DNA of 64,000 nt from Sclerodactyla briareus (GCA_026419785.1 JAODTK010003843.1:62001-126000), one strand, 5' to 3'. Shown: positions 10,690 through 22,689, numbered from the stretch's first letter. Notes: a model not told the origin generated them from the letters alone. Numbers and translations: made by a program.

Positions 10690-12290
10690 CATTTATTCAA
10701 GACTCGACCTTTAACCACATGGCCCCCGACAGAGGTCAAATTCAGGGCAGAGGTCCACACACATGCAGGTCAACAATTATATCACAAGGGGGAACCATCC
10801 AGCCTTCGCAGATATTCCAATTCTCCGATTATAGCCCAAAAAAACAGTTTTTGACCCCTAAGTGACCCCGAATGACTTTAATGATATGACAGATTTAATG
10901 AGCAATGTTACTCTCCATGTGATACATCCACTCCAGGAGCATTTGCATTATGATGAACACACCCAGCGCTTTGCCGAACAAGTACTAAAATCAGTTTATC
11001 ACCCCTACGTGACCTTAGATGATCTTGCATTTGAAATGGCGGTTTTGATGCGAAATGTTACACTCATGTGATGCACCACTCCTAGAAGGAATATTGCAGT
11101 CCACATGAACAGCCCAATGTTATTGCCGAAAAAGGTATAAAATGAAATTAGACCCCTTGTAACTACCAAAGTAAGTGTCCGATCGAAGCGGGAAGTGTTT
11201 CCCGCCATAAAGCAACACAAAGCTCTATCACTACCAAAAATTAACCGTTTCTATTTTTTTGCACGTAACTCCTTAAATAAAATAAGCACATTTATTCAAG
11301 CTTCGGCCCTTAACATATGACCCCCGCAGAGAGTCAAATTCAGGTCAGATGGTCACACACAGCAGGTCAACACTTTATCACAATGGTGAACCATCCAGCC
11401 TTCGCAGATATTCAATCTCGATTATAGCCAAAAAACAGTTTTGAACCCTAAGGACCCGAAAGACCTTAAGATTGAAAGTTTTTATGAGGATTGTTACTCT
11501 CATGTGATACATCCACTCCTAGGAGATTCTTGCATTTGATGAACACACCCAGGGCTTTTGCCGGAAAAGTACTAATCAGTTTTGACCTAAGTACCTTATG
11601 ACCTCAATGACATGGCGGGTTTATGAAAATTGTTACATCATGTCATGCATCCACTCTAGAAGCAATTGCATTCCAATGAAATGTCCAAGGTTATCGAAAA
11701 AGGTATAAAATTGAACTTTGACCCCTGTAACTACCAAAGTAAAGTGTCTGATCGAAGTGGGAGTTGGTCACCTCCATGAAGCACACAAGCTATATACATA
11801 TCCAAAATTACCAGTTATATTTTTTTGCCGTAACTCCTAAAATAAGCCTATTTTCAAGATTCACACCTTTAACCAATGACCACCCGATAGATGTCAAATT
11901 CAGGTCTGAGGTCACACAATGCAGGTCAACCAGTATTCCACCTATGGTGCACCAGCAGCCTTCGCAGAATTCAAGTCTCCGATTATAGCCAAAAACAGTT
12001 TTTGACCCCTAAGTGACCCCGAATGACCTTAAATGAATAGACAGTTTTTGCACATGTGTACTCTCCATGTGATACATCACTCTAGGCGCATTTTGCATTC
12101 TGATGACCAAAACGTGCTAGTTGCTGAAAAGTACTAAAATCAGTTTTTGACCCCTAAGTGACTTTAAATGACCGTCAATGACATGGCGGCTTTATGCGAA
12201 ATGCTACCACTCATGGATGCCTCCACTCCTAGTCGCATATTGCATTCCAATGAACATGTCCAATGTTATTGACGAAAAGAGTATTTAAAC
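10690..12290. repeat. Three-copy tandem array, unit about 575 bp
   Basis: Unit starts near 10690, 11282 and 11842, each with a TTTATTCAAG-like start, GGTCAAATTCAGG, and ACCATCCAGCCTTCGCAGAT. Inside each unit are two related ~145-bp subunits built on TAAGTGACC, AATGTTACTCTC and ATGTGATACATC. Later copies lack many single bases compared with the first. A CTTGTAACTACCAAAGTAAG landmark recurs at 11155 and 11724. Confidence 0.85.
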
Positions 12291-13080
12291 TCATCGGTTG
12301 ACTGATCAGCGACAACTAATATGCAAATTAGTCCCACAAATGTACCCTCAGTGAGCTTGATGCCATTGAATAACTTTATCAGGACTGGTAGTACGTCCTA
12401 TTCACAAGTTTCGTCGAAATCCCCAAAGTTGGGAAAATAATTGCATTAATTATTCTATTTATGCTACGATATGTATTAAACCCATAATGACCTTCAGTGA
12501 TTTCAACGCATTTTAATAAATTACACAGGACTGTTAGAAGGCCTCTACTCCCCAAGTTTCTTGAGAATTCCAACACATAAAGTTTATAAATTTGCCTATT
12601 GCTAATTGGCGCAACTATATGCAAATTCGTCCCGCCAGATGACCTCCAGTGACCTCGGCCACATTTGGAAAATTCATCGGCCCTGTAGTTGGCCTATTCA
12701 CTAGTTCATGAAAATCCAATGAAGTTTCAATATCACATACATTATGCTATAAATTAGGCTACTGGCCAAGAAATGCAAACTGAGACCTCGCTCCAACAAT
12801 CTACCACCCACAACCACGACAACGCTTCGTGTAAATCGCACAAATTTGAAATTTTGCGAAAAACTGCAAGATAGAGGGGAACAAAATTACGATATAGCCC
12901 ATTTTCAAAACTTATCCATAATTACTCATACAGACATGAGGGTACCAAGTTTTGGGTCAATCGGATAAGTGTTAAAGAATGAAGCGGCTAACGCCTAAAT
13001 TTTCCGGCGTCGGCGGAGGCAGAACGGCGGGCACACGGCCAAACCATAATATCCCGAACACTTACAGTGTTGCGGGGTAA
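12290..13080. repeat. Dispersed repeat following the tandem array, with conserved terminal segment
   Basis: First come degenerate units with ATATGCAAATTAGTCCC, CAAGTTTC and GAAATCC. Then 12935-13078 holds GGTACCAAGTTTTGGGTCAA, AGTGTTAAAGAATG, GCTAACGCCTAAATTTTCCG, GCGTCGGCGGAGG and CCATAATATCCCGAACAC. The last part is found reversed at 19.5 and 32.4 kb, and its final part recurs near 3720-3790 in the same orientation. Confidence 0.75.
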
Positions 13081-14031
13081 TAATAATGGTGGTGGGAACC
13101 TTTTCAGATAACATTAAAATATCTCCTCTGACAAGCTTGTTGTGATTATTTGAATTTTTCAATTTTTTGGTGTCCCCCCCCATTTGTTCCCCCCCTGCTG
13201 CAGTTATGTTGGTCAGTACTGTAGTTCCAAACTACTACATCCATTCATACTGGAATTTAAAATTATTAATCTGGATAATGGAACAGTCTTTTTGTTAGTA
13301 TTAAGTCACTTAACAGAAATTCAGCAATGTCTATCGCGTGTTACAGGGACACCAAATTTTGGGTGCCCCATAACACGCGCCAGATCAAGTTGATCAAACT
13401 CACTCTTGTAAGAAAGATGATGATGAAAACATCACTGATGGACAAGTACAGTGTTCTAATGTCATTATGCATGGAACTTTGGACAAGAATAGTGCCAATT
13501 AAAAACATTGAAAACTGTCAATATGGACAAAACTTCACTTTGTTTATTTTTCCCAATAGAAATGGCTGATATCACAAAACTTGATTTTCAAAAAAGTCAT
13601 CTGCGAAATGTTTTTCTAAAATTTGGGTATAGTTACACCATGCAGCGTTACAAGTTGCACATGAATATGAATATCTATACATTGTGAAGTTTTTTTTATT
13701 TTTTTTCTGACTTCAGAGTGAAAGATGCTTGGGTCCCGTTATGTTGGTAGTTATGTGTAAGGCGGTACCCTTATGCCATGCAATGCATGAATGCAACACG
13801 CCATTTGCATTTTTATAAAGTACTAAAAGTACCCTATCTACAGTAAAATTTCAATCAATAATAATGATTTTGAAATTTTGACCTCATGTCACACTTTTGG
13901 TACCCAGGTTATGACAATGACCATATAATAGCACAGTGCCCCTCTAATGACCTTGACCTTCACAAGGTCAAACATGCCCCATGGGTAAATTATGGAGCCG
14001 AGATAAGAAAGATGAATAGACCAAGACGACG
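13081..14031. other. Gene-free sequence before the tetranucleotide array
   Basis: A fragment at 13880-14010 (TTTGACCTCATG, CCTTGACCTTCACAAGGTCA) is TGACCT-type repeat leading into the GACA run. No exon recognised. Confidence 0.5.
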
Positions 14032-14075
14032 ACAGACAGACAGACAGTCTGACAGACAGACAGACAGACAGACAG

Positions 14076-14162
<87 letters not shown>

Positions 14163-14283
14163 GATAGATAGATGGAGGGATGGATGGATGGATGGATGGA
14201 TGGAGGAGGGATGGAGGAAGGCGGACGGACGGACGGACGGACGGACGGACGGACGGACGGACGGACGGACGGACAGAAAGACC

Positions 14284-14314
<31 letters not shown>

Positions 14315-14341
14315 CACAGGACAGATAGATAGAGAGATGCT
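14032..14341. repeat. Compound tetranucleotide microsatellite
   Basis: Blocks in order: (GACA)n to 14112, (GATA)n to 14171, (GGAT)n with AGG interruptions to about 14220, (GGAC)n to 14273, then (GACA)n again and a short GATA end. Neighbouring blocks differ by one base per unit. Frames open on both strands here are artefacts. Confidence 0.97.
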
Positions 14342-16201
14342 AGCTAGGAAGATAGATGATGAGAGGTGACAAGCAGATCCAATAACAGATTATTATCGAA
14401 AATGTGGTATTCAATAAGACTTATGATACTTGTCGTGTTACTACAAACAACTAAGTTTTAAATCATGCGATCCCATATAATGCCTGTTGTGCATAATGTT
14501 TTACATTCACTTTGCATTACAGAGGAATATGTGGTCACCCGCGATGTTACAGGAGAGGTCAAGAATCCAAAAAAAAATAAACTGTTGATGGGCAATCGTC
14601 TCAATCCCCTGTCAAATATTTGATGCTGACACAAGGCAAAGTCATTTCAATATGCATCAGAAAAAAATAATTGCATATTAGTACTCTCCAAGATTTTCTA
14701 AAATCATAGCCTATAAGGCTACACTTGTGAGAAATATATAACAAGAATTAGAAGGCCTCTGGTTCTACACCTTGGAAAATTGTATCGCAACACTACGATG
14801 AACAATGGACAGGCAGGGATTGAAATAAGGGGAGCAGAGTCCAGTGGTTACTGTTCCCAAAAGAAGAGCCCGGCCCTGGTTCGTAGAATCTAGTTTTCCA
14901 ATTGGCAGCCAAGGTGAAGGCGGCGCCTCAGTATAGCACAACCAGCTTTGAGTGGGTGTCACCCGCATTCTCGAGTCATCCCCGCTCACCCGCCCACCCG
15001 TACGATCTCCTGCATGTCCCCAAAAAACTCCCACATTTTTTAAGAACTCTCCGCATTGTGGAGTTTTTCCTGTGAAAATGTATCATTGATAGCGTGAAAT
15101 TCATGGAAATTACTCAAAGTCATCCTGAATATGACCCAGCTGAAAGCACACATACTATACGATTCGTGAAAACTAATACCGTTACACAGTGAACGAGAGA
15201 TGCGGCCATCGCACAAAATAAAAAATGTCACATTCTAAAAAGAAAATTGTCAACAAAAAAAAAGAAAACCGCATGTAAAAAGAATGTCAAACGCTAAAGG
15301 ATTCCCAAACTAACTGAGGAAAAACAAATGCAGATAGAAAATTTTAGAACGAGAATGTGAAAACTTCCCAACAAGAAAACTCAAAAAACACTGAAGCGGG
15401 AAACACTGAGAGTTGGAACACTGAAGATGGAACATGAAAAGCTGGATAAATGAAAGCTGGATCATGAATGTGCTGAAAACTGGCACACTGAGAGTTGAAA
15501 CACTGAAAGTTGAAACACTGAAAGTAAGCACCACGGAAAGGAAAGGGAGGGACATTATGGTAGGCTGGGTGCTGTGCACTTTGAAGAAGAGTATGAATTA
15601 ATGTGTCGATCTTATATTCACTTACATACCTGGTATTTGTGTAGAATCCACAAATGTCCTGCTAGCTGTTGAAAAGTGGTCTTCTTGCAAGGTTACCTAA
15701 TTCCAGAGCTGCTCGAAGTGAAAGAGGAGCATATTTAGACTATGGTTATTACTGCATGGAGTATTATTGGGGAATAGATGCCAGAGGTGGAAAGAGATGC
15801 CTAATCTCACGCCCAAATGAGTCATTTTAAATATGCCTGACTTGATATCCAGGATTTAAGTTCAATTGTTGAACAATTCTGAATTAGACTTAATTTCCTG
15901 TTTCACCTGCGCTGAATTCGTTTTCACAATAGCTGTCATCAACTTCACTATTCGCGAGACTTGACACCTGCTCACGAACAGTTTACTCGGTCTTGTTGAT
16001 AAAAATTTTTATTTAAATGAGTAGACAACGAGTCCCGTTATTGAGCGAATACACCTATGAATGCATCAGAAAGGGTGCGAGGCCTACCTGTCTCACAGAC
16101 GTCAATTTGAAGTTCCTTTCGGTGCCTTGTAATTCAGCTGTAAGGTGAAAAGCTGGTGCTAAATTAAAAGCTCCAACTGTGGGCGCGCAATGGACGTGGT
16201 G
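14342..16201. other. Gene-free sequence
   Basis: Holds the small minisatellite at 15.39-15.54 kb. No exon recognised; short frames here have no splice or family support. Confidence 0.5.
15389..15535. repeat. Degenerate ~16-bp minisatellite
   Basis: Units like AACACTGAAAGTTGAA, AACACTGAGAGTTGGA, AACACTGAAGATGGAA and CACACTGAGAGTTGAA, nine or so copies. Confidence 0.8.
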
Positions 16202-16361
16202 GGTCGTCTGCTGTGTTCGCAGTTGAGTTGCCCGGAGCGGGATAGTGCGTACAACAGTACAATGCTTCGTTGACACGAGCATCAGCGCCGATGCTTGTAA
16301 CCAACACAGCGACTCGATCGAACCACGCGGAAGCCGAAGTACTTGGGCACAGCAGACGACC
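16202..16361. repeat. Inverted repeat in a CpG-rich stretch
   Basis: GGTCGTCTGCTGTG (16202-16215) is exactly inverted at 16348-16361, enclosing about 130 bp with a further AGCATC..GATGCT hairpin. The surrounding 16.18-16.42 kb is richer in CpG than its neighbours. No matching target duplication was seen. Confidence 0.55.
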
Positions 16362-16439
16362 GCCAGTTCTTAAAATGAGGGCGCACTTTCTAGCGACTGT
16401 GTGCAGTGCATAAGTGTAATCTCGGGTGGACTTCGGAAG

Positions 16440-19160
16440 TGGGACCACTGCAAGTCTGCTGCCCTTTGTTTTGGGTTTAACGAACATAAGAGTTAGTCCG
16501 TTTTACAAGAAAGAAGAAACTGGTGTAATTGGGACAAATAAAAGTGGTCTCGAAAAATATGGACGTGATTTTCAGGGTGTATCGGGGTCAGAATTCCAAG
16601 GACAGGTAGTCAAATTCTTGTTTATCGCGATTTAGGCCTACCTACTTTGTCTAAGATTTGGACGAAACTGAGTGGATGTGGAATGTTGTTAGTCGTTTCT
16701 TATTTACATGTAATTAATTTTTTTATTTTTTTATTTAGGTCTTGATTTTTTTATCTAGGGTTTTTTTAATGAAGGTATTTAAGGCCACAGAGGCCCAATT
16801 GAATGATTATGTGACTTCTAACCTTGTCGGTATGTGCAAAACAGGGAAATGGTTAAACGAAACTAGGAGAATGTGGATTACAGTTGGTTCCTGAACAACA
16901 GGTAGGGTATTTCAACGTCACCTGGAGGGTCAAATGTACATGATTCGATGCGCTTCTCTGAACGAAGTTTACAAAGGTAATTGCTACGACAAGAAACCTA
17001 CACGTCAGCGGTTTACCAGTCTGCCAATTTCATGCCCATAAGGGACCTTGATGACCTTTGATGACATTATGGTTTTCATGAAAAAGTAACCCTAGATGGG
17101 ATACACCTTGTCCTGAAATATAAACCACATCAGGGAAGGTCACTGGAAGTTTTGCAGAACAGGAACACATACTATTTCACAGGTTTATGCCCATAAGTGA
17201 CTTGAATGACCTTTAAGGACATTCCGGTTTTTATGAAAAAATGTTACTCTCGATGAGATGCACGCAGTCCTAACAACATTTTGTGTTCCAAAGTATACTG
17301 CCTGATGCTCTCGCATTGCTCACAAGGTGTATCGAAACCAACCTTTGATCCCTTGTAACTTGAGAACCAAGTGCCAATGGAAACGGGAGTTTGTCTGGTC
17401 CTCTTCAAAACCACAGAGTCTGTAACATATCCAAACAATTGACAGTTGTAATTCTCTTTGCCCGTGTTAACTCTAAAAATAGGCAGATCCATTCGACTTC
17501 ACCTTTGACCTTGTGACCTCATCAATCAGTGGTAGTTTGACCATTGATTCTAAAAAAGAACGCCATGGGGTAAATCACTAGGAAAATTTCCTAACTGCAC
17601 TAAATTTCAAATGAAAACTTTGACTTCTAATATCGGTTTGAACACAAATAGGTCACATGATGTCAATTTATGGGTCATTTCGATTGGAAGGTACTTTGAG
17701 ATTCGGAAAAATGGCCACAAAAAGCTTCAAGGCCCCAAAACCCAAAACTAGTGAAGGTCAAATTGCCTGGTCAAAGGTCACACAGATGAGAGTCAACGAG
17801 CGGATCACATTGGCGCAACTCCCCCACCTCGACAAGAAATTTGGGTTTCCATGTATGACAAAAAAAACACGTTTTTGACCCCTAATTGGCCTTGACCGTG
17901 GGTGACATGACGGTTTCACTAAAAAATGTGACCCAGATGATATACACCCTGTCCGAAAAAGTTATACCACACAGGGAAATGTCACTGGGAGTGTTGCAGG
18001 AAATGCTACTATTTGACAGTTTTATGCCAGAGTGACCCTGAATGAACCTTTGATGACATTACGGTTTTATGAAAAAATGTCCACCCTTAATGGGATTACA
18101 CAATGTCATGAAAATAAACCACACTCAGGAAAGCGTCAATGGAAGTTGTTGCAGGAACACATACTATTACACAGTTTTATGCCCATGAGTGGACCGAATG
18201 CCTTTGATGACATGAGGTTTTATGAAAACCTGTTATCCACCAGGATGTACAGGACCCTATCCTGCGAAATTTCAACGTTGCCAAGCAATGTCAATGTAAG
18301 TTGTTCCAAAAAAATATTATTTTTTTGTCCATAAGTGACCTTGAAGGACTTTGCTGACATGACAAGTTTTATGAAATGTTAATCTCGTCGATGCACGCGG
18401 TCCTACAAGCATAGGTATCCGAAGTAATATACTGACGATGCTATTGCCAAACAAGGTATCAAAATAAAACCTTTGACCCCTTGTAATTGAGAACCGAGGG
18501 CCCCCGCCCGATTGAAGAGGGAGTTGTTTTTTTTTCGTCTATTCAGCACACAGGAGCTTGGACACAGATCAGAAATGGCGGTTCAATTTTCTTTGCCCTG
18601 TAACTCTAAAAATAGACCTTTGGAGCCCTGCATCAGAGGGGTAGTTTGGACCCACTGATTCTAAAAAAAAAACACCATTACAAATCACTATGAACATCCT
18701 AAACCTGCACTAAATTCAAATTGAAAAACTTGACCTCGAATATCTTTGCACCACAAAGGTCACTGGGGTCAAGGTATGGTAATTTCCCGATCGAAGGTAC
18801 CTTGAGATCCGAAAATGGCCACGAAAATTTGATTCGGCCAAAACAGGCAAAGGTCAAAGAGGGTCAAAGGTCACCACAGATGGGGGTAAACGGTGGATCA
18901 CAATGGTGCACCTCACAACCTTGGCAGACATTGGTTTCCATGGTATGGCAAAAAACTAGTTTTTGACTCTGAATTGACCTTCATGGACCTTGGGTGGACA
19001 TGTACCGTTATGTGTTTGAATATGATCCCTCTCATCAATCGCAACTAGGCCCAAAAGGTCAGCGATGAAGAACCTTGCTAATAGGAGTTACTGCCCTTTT
19101 CAATATTTCTGATTTGGCTCCCATTGACCTTGGTAACCTTGACAGGCAAACGGAAATCTA
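16440..19160. repeat. Long repeat region of TGACCT-rich modules, super-unit about 1.13 kb
   Basis: The segments CCTTGTAACTTGAGAACCAA (17351) and CTTGTAATTGAGAACCGAGG (18479) mark two super-units. Short ~145-bp subunits with ATGACATTACGGTTTTTATG, CACTGGAAGT and GCCCATAAGTGACC begin near 17035, 17185, 17875, 18020, 18178 and 18325. It is related to the arrays at 10.7-12.3 and 48.6-49.1 kb. No coding exon was seen. Confidence 0.75.
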
Positions 19161-19240
19161 GGGATCACTTCACACATGACGACCTACAGCTGAATATGAC
19201 CTGATAATGCTTGGTTCCTCAGATATCGTCCGGACAAAAT

Positions 19241-19346
19241 GTGTCACACACACACACAACACACCAAAACACACACACACACCGCACATGCACACGAACA
19301 TGCACACGCAAACATTAAGCACACACACACGGACACACACACATAC
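19241..19346. repeat. CA-rich microsatellite
   Basis: Interrupted (CA)n with CACACGCA variants, followed by TACTGCATGACCGCATAGAA, the tail seen in the 300-bp repeat family. Confidence 0.9.
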
Positions 19347-19489
19347 TGCATGACCGCATAGAATCAAAAGAGCAGTAAGTAATCACTACGAAATATCTGG
19401 TTCTTGGTTGTTCGGATCTTATCATAAATTGAAAACAGCAAGCAGTAATGAGCATTCAGTGACATGACTGACATCAGACCGGCAGATTG

Positions 19490-19930
19490 CAGACAGATGT
19501 CCTGAGCAATTTTCTGTAGGCTGAGAATGACGCCGGGAAACTTTAGGCGTTAGGCAATAATCTTTAACGCTTACCGATCGGATCTGAAACTTGGTACACT
19601 GTCCGTCCTAGCAAAATCTGGATGATTGGGCTCGGGGGGCTCACTGGCATGTTTGCTGCCCTTCTATGTTGAAGGTTTTTGAACGAAAAACAGCGTTGGT
19701 CCGATTTACATGAAACTTGGTGTGGGGTCGATCAAAAGTTGATCCCGAAACAACATGATGGTATTTTCAAGGTCACAAGAGGTCAAATTTGCGTTCTTTC
19801 GAGATTTTTCTAACTTTGTCGGAATTGAACGAAACTGGAGAATGTGAAACTACAGCTGGTACGTGAACAACAGGTGGGCATTTCAAAGTCACCAGAGTAA
19901 AAGGACATAAATGTGCTTTCTTCAACGAGG
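19490..19930. repeat. Dispersed repeat, reverse-oriented terminal segment plus body
   Basis: 19530-19610 is the reverse complement of the terminal segment at 12.94-13.05 kb (CGCCGGGAAACTTTAGGCGT, CTTTAACGCTTACCGATCGG, CTGAAACTTGGTACAC). The rest, to about 19930, resembles 16440-16990 (TTGCTGCCCTTC, GAACAACAGGT, GGGCATTTCAA). Confidence 0.7.
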
Positions 19931-20767
19931 TCCACAAAGGCCATTTTTGCGGGGATTGCAGTCGGCTGTTTACCGCACTGCCACATGCCTAGTTTTAAAA
20001 TACGACTTTTTGGCCTGCCCACGATTAAATGTCCCTCGGGCAAGGCGCGTACGAGAGATTGTAGGGGGGAGGGGGGGTGGGGGTGGATTTCGGAACTCGA
20101 GGGAAGTGCGCCCTCATAAATTCCCCACACTCCACCTCCCCCAACCCCATTGGCAAATAAGACAAATCTATGGGCCCCTAGCCGCATGCTGCTGCAATAT
20201 TGCTTAATAACAGCTGCAAAAACTCTACGGAACCGCAGAAAAAATACAGTTTTGTGTGGAATAGTATTGATCACTGGGTCAGGGGGAGGGGGGGGGGGGG
20301 GGGTTATGGACCCCCCGTGGGTACGCGTGCCCTTGGGGTATCTAGGAGTAACACACGACCCTGCTGAAAATGGCATGCATCTTCTCAAATTGTTACCATT
20401 CCCCCATATAAAAATGTTCCCCATTTCTCAGTCCCCATCTCCGGATCTGTCTAGTTAGCACTCCATTAAACCTTCACATAACCCTTACTGATTACTACTG
20501 TGGACAGTGGGCGTAACCGATAACTTGATCTACTGACGGGCGTGTGTGGGTGCAAGGGGGGGGGGGGGGGGCTAAAGGGAGTGCACCCTACGTATAGCCT
20601 CACCCTCCCCATTGGCGAATAAGTACAATTTATTAATATTAATATTATGAATATTTTGTGGGTTACCGATCAGTGTTTTCAGTATATTAGTCAACATGCG
20701 AACAATTACATCTAACTTACATAAGGCATCTAATGAGTTGCTTTTTGTTTTAAGATTCTGGTATTAG
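19931..20767. other. G-run rich repeat region flanking the hAT element
   Basis: Two similar blocks, 20040-20165 and 20520-20632, each with a G run, GTGCRCCCT and CCCATTGGCRAATAAG, about 475 bp apart. A 204-codon minus-strand frame across the G runs is not considered a gene. Confidence 0.5.
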
Positions 20768-22679
20768 CAGGGGCGGCGCTGGCCCACCGGGGGGGGGGGG
20801 CACAGGGGGGCGGTTTTTGCCCCCCTAATGTGGTTTTTTTGGGGGCCCGAAAAAAAAAAAATCGTTTGAACTATGTGTTTAACACACATATTTTCCGTAG
20901 GGGTGGGGTGAGGTGTCTATATATTGTTTACTACTACTATTCATCCTAGTTTGTCGGATTCGAAAATCTTCCGTAAGAGGGGGGGGGGGGGGGGGATGGG
21001 GCACGGTTCCCCCAATCAAATCCTAAGTGAAACATAAAATGTTGTGGTGCTAGTATTTTAACTCTTTTGTCTATGAAAAACCCAATTTTTCGCGCTTCGC
21101 GCGCGTGGCCGTGTTTTTCTTCGTCCGTTTTTATTTCATTTGATCCATGATATCCCACGCATGGATCTAATGTACCAAGAATCAAGATTCACAGATGGGG
21201 TGCCACGTTCCCCCAATCAATCCAGTTTATATCCTAGTTAAAAACCCTAAATCTTCGCTGCGTCACGCACGCCTGTCTGTGTTTTCTTTCTTCGTCAATT
21301 TTCATTTGAACCCATTGCCACGCATCATTTCAGTGACCAAACTAATTCGCGGATTCGAACAAATCTTCGTAGATGGGGGGGCATGTTCACCCGAATCCCC
21401 AAATGAAAAACTGTCTGTGAGTGATAGTTTTTAACAGCTTCCTAAAAAAATACTCAAAAATTTTCGCGCGCTTCGCGCACGCGTGCTTGTGTTTTCTACT
21501 TCAATTTTAATTTTATAGTTATGCCGCGCATGAATCTACCTCAGGTACCGAAATATAGTTTGTCGAATTCGAACAAACCTTCAAAAGTGGGGGCAAGTTC
21601 CCCCAACATATCAAATTATTGTTGGAAGAAACAATGTTGTGGATGATAGGTTTTAACACTTACGTAGAAGAAAAATATACACAATTCCGCGCGCTTCGCG
21701 CCCGAGTGCCTGTGTTTTCTTCGTCAATTTTCATTTGACACGATTAGATGCCAAGCATCATTTTAATGTCCAAACATGAACTTCGGGTTCGAACAAATCT
21801 TCGTAGATGGCGGTGGGGGGGGGCATGCCTAACCCCAAATCTCCAAATGAACCATGTTGTGGTGATAGTTTTTAAACACTTAGTAAATAAAAAAAAACTG
21901 GCAACGATTTTACGCGCGCTTCGCGCGTGTGTGGCGTGCTGTTTTCTGCCAGCAATTTTCCATTTTATTCGATTATATGCCACGCAAGGATCTACTTGTA
22001 CCGAAAATAAAAACAAATAAAAAAAATGTTGTGTGATAGATGTTAACACTTATGTGAGGTAAAAACCCAAAGGTTCGCGCGCTTCGCAAACGCGTGCTGT
22101 GTTTTCTTCGTCAATTTTAATTTTTGACCGATTGTATGACACGAATATATCTACTTTTACGTTGGGGGACTGTCGACTTCAGAGGGGAGGGAGTTCATCA
22201 GTATCGGGGGGACGCATTCCGGCCACCCCCGTCTGCATATTTACTCCAGCGGTTTATTTAGTCCAATAATCGGCAGTGCAAAGTTCAGTACAAAATCTTA
22301 CGCCTGCCGCATAGGCGCACTGTAAGAAAACTGAAGGCCCTAAGGTTCACGATCGAGTGTTTTTTTGTGTATGCTATCAGTTTATTGACTCCTCATGCGG
22401 TCGTGCGGGACGTCGGAGAAATCCCTCGCCATCATAAAGTGAGGAAAATTGTTAAATAAAATACCAATTGATACAAAATGACAGGACAGAAAAGCCAACT
22501 TAAAGATATTTTCAGTGTCGATTGTGAAACGCCCAGAGAGGCGATCTCCTGTCACTGGGAGCTTCAGACGGCCAAAATGTTTGGTTTACGCTCCGCCGCC
22601 AACCGTGGGGCGCTCGCTTGATAGTCAATCAACAAGTTCGCCCCCCCCCCCTTTGTAAAACCCTGGCCCGCCGCCCCTG
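20768..22679. mobile_element. Nonautonomous hAT-type DNA transposon
   Basis: Seen: the left end starts CAGGGGCGGCGCTGG. The right end finishes GGCCCGCCGCCCCTG, whose reverse complement is CAGGGGCGGCGGGCC, so 11 terminal bases match perfectly. The direct repeat GGTATTAG flanks both ends exactly (20760-20767 and 22680-22687). Known: hAT elements have short TIRs, often CAGGGGCGG-like, and make 8-bp target duplications. The element is 1,912 bp. No transposase was recognised inside; a 47-codon frame starting at 22478 is unassigned. Both ends carry long G or C runs and the middle holds a tandem palindrome array. Confidence 0.88.
21080..22110. repeat. Six-copy array of a GC-rich palindrome inside the hAT element
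   Basis: Units contain CGCGCGCTTCGCGC (a hairpin with a CTT loop) followed by CGTG, TGTGTTTTCTTCGTCAATTTT and then a gene-free AT-rich spacer with GTTCGAACAAATCTTCGTAG. Cores lie near 21089, 21250 (degenerate), 21463, 21686, 21910 and 22073, with spacing of about 160-225 bp. Confidence 0.85.
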
Positions 22680-22689
22680 GGTATTAGCA

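Noticed and set aside
10862-11071. 69-codon plus-strand frame
   Set aside because: Lies in the three-copy tandem array and is not kept open in the other copies.
13886-14369. Frames rich in D-R-Q-T or S-I-Y-L on both strands
   Set aside because: Direct translation of tetranucleotide repeats.
19810-20424. 204-codon minus-strand frame
   Set aside because: Crosses two G runs and repeat sequence, Pro-rich from poly-C, no splice or family support.
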